Of a DNA stretch of 64,000 nt, positions 63,572-64,000 are shown in pieces; position 1 is the stretch's first letter, and every line of letters begins with the position of its first letter. The position numbers and the translations under genes are program-made. The stretch is from Aurelia coerulea (taxonomy: Eukaryota > Cnidaria > Scyphozoa > Semaeostomeae > Ulmaridae), in assembly GCA_039566865.1 (NCBI GenBank), contig CM076948.1, forward strand, positions 27,646,001-27,710,000, in the 5' to 3' direction. The notes below the pieces were generated by a model. It was not told the origin of the DNA. It ran no database searches and saw nothing but the letters and a program-made list of their open reading frames with translations.

Positions 63572-64000
63572 CTGCTGTCCTCTTGTGTGGATGTTCTGTG
63601 ACAGAACATTGAACAATAAAATTAACCATATTCACGAACGGGCATTGCGAATAACTTACAAAGATGTGAGATCAGATTTTGATACGATTTTACTGAGAGA
63701 CAATTCGACCCCGCTTGACATAAGGAATTTACAATTGCTAATGACTGAGGTCTTTAAGACAAATTGAGCCTTAATCCCAGCTTCATGAAGGACACTTTCG
63801 TTGAAAAACCGGTTTCTTATGGGTTAATCCTTGTCACAAGCATGCACTACGTGCTATGGCTTAGAGACAATATTGTTTCTTGGGTGTAGGTTATGGCAGG
63901 CACTTCCCAATGACCTAAAACAGTCAGATACTCTCTCCAGTTTCAAAAGGAAAATCAAAGGCTGGAGGGGAGAGGAATGTCATTGTAGAATATGCAGACC
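63572..64000 (+). pseudogene. Non-LTR retrotransposon reverse-transcriptase relic, continues past window
   Basis: Frame 1 encodes CCPLVWMFCDRTL, NNKINHIHERALRITYKD and LDIRNLQLLMTEVFK and stops at 63765-63767. A frame shift later, WQALPNDLKQSDTLSSFKRK and CHCRIC follow to the window end. These are hallmark C-terminal sequences of a LINE RT family common in marine invertebrates. The shift and missing 5' part show it is dead. Lies in an intron of the SPG7-like gene. Confidence 0.75.

Overview
This is eukaryotic, almost certainly metazoan, DNA. It is AT-rich, its genes are split by GT-AG introns, and it is crowded with small transposons. Three protein genes lie head to tail on the + strand. The encoded proteins are diverged but clearly animal, and the repeat flora (short inverted-repeat elements, a tRNA-derived SINE, a non-LTR RT relic) would fit a cnidarian, probably an anthozoan. 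That taxonomic call is inference. All splice sites were read by eye and checked for reading-frame continuity.

Region 1 (1-26897) holds SF3B3, the beta-propeller subunit of the U2 snRNP SF3b complex. It has 31 coding exons and lacks only about the first 75 codons, which lie left of the window. Its introns are the most notable part of the window. Nine of them each carry one box C/D snoRNA-like element, in three sequence families. The largest family (five copies) has a 12-nt guide complementary to the conserved LSU rRNA stretch AGGUGUCCUAAG. A second family has a guide matching LSU AGGUCUCCAA. The target of the third is unknown. Mammalian SF3B3 also hosts SNORD111, so the snoRNA-host pairing may be ancient and here expanded. 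The same introns hold two oppositely oriented TTAA-flanked elements, a 1000-bp TA-flanked element with an exon-like interior, a 709-bp TIR element and a LINE relic.

Region 2 (26898-36343) is intergenic and made largely of repeats: a 44-bp tandem repeat, a tRNA-derived SINE, fold-back elements and a PIF/Harbinger-like element. No gene is supported there.

Region 3 (36344-51192) is a complete eight-exon SLC6 neurotransmitter/amino-acid transporter gene (674 aa, amino-acid/glycine-transporter-like). Its introns contain a MULE-like MITE with a 9-bp target duplication, a hAT-like MITE inserted in a 56-bp tandem array, related fold-back elements and a PIF/Harbinger-like MITE.

Region 4 (51193-54789) is 3' flank and intergenic DNA, ending in a 306-bp fold-back element about 220 bp before the next start codon. 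Region 5 (54790-64000) is the 5' part of a paraplegin (SPG7)-like mitochondrial m-AAA protease gene. Nine exons run to just past Walker A; the rest lies right of the window. One intron holds a 1974-bp TIR element beside a decayed duplicate of exon 7. The window ends in a frameshifted non-LTR reverse-transcriptase relic.

The three proteins act in separate processes (splicing, membrane transport, mitochondrial proteolysis), and nothing suggests they are co-regulated.
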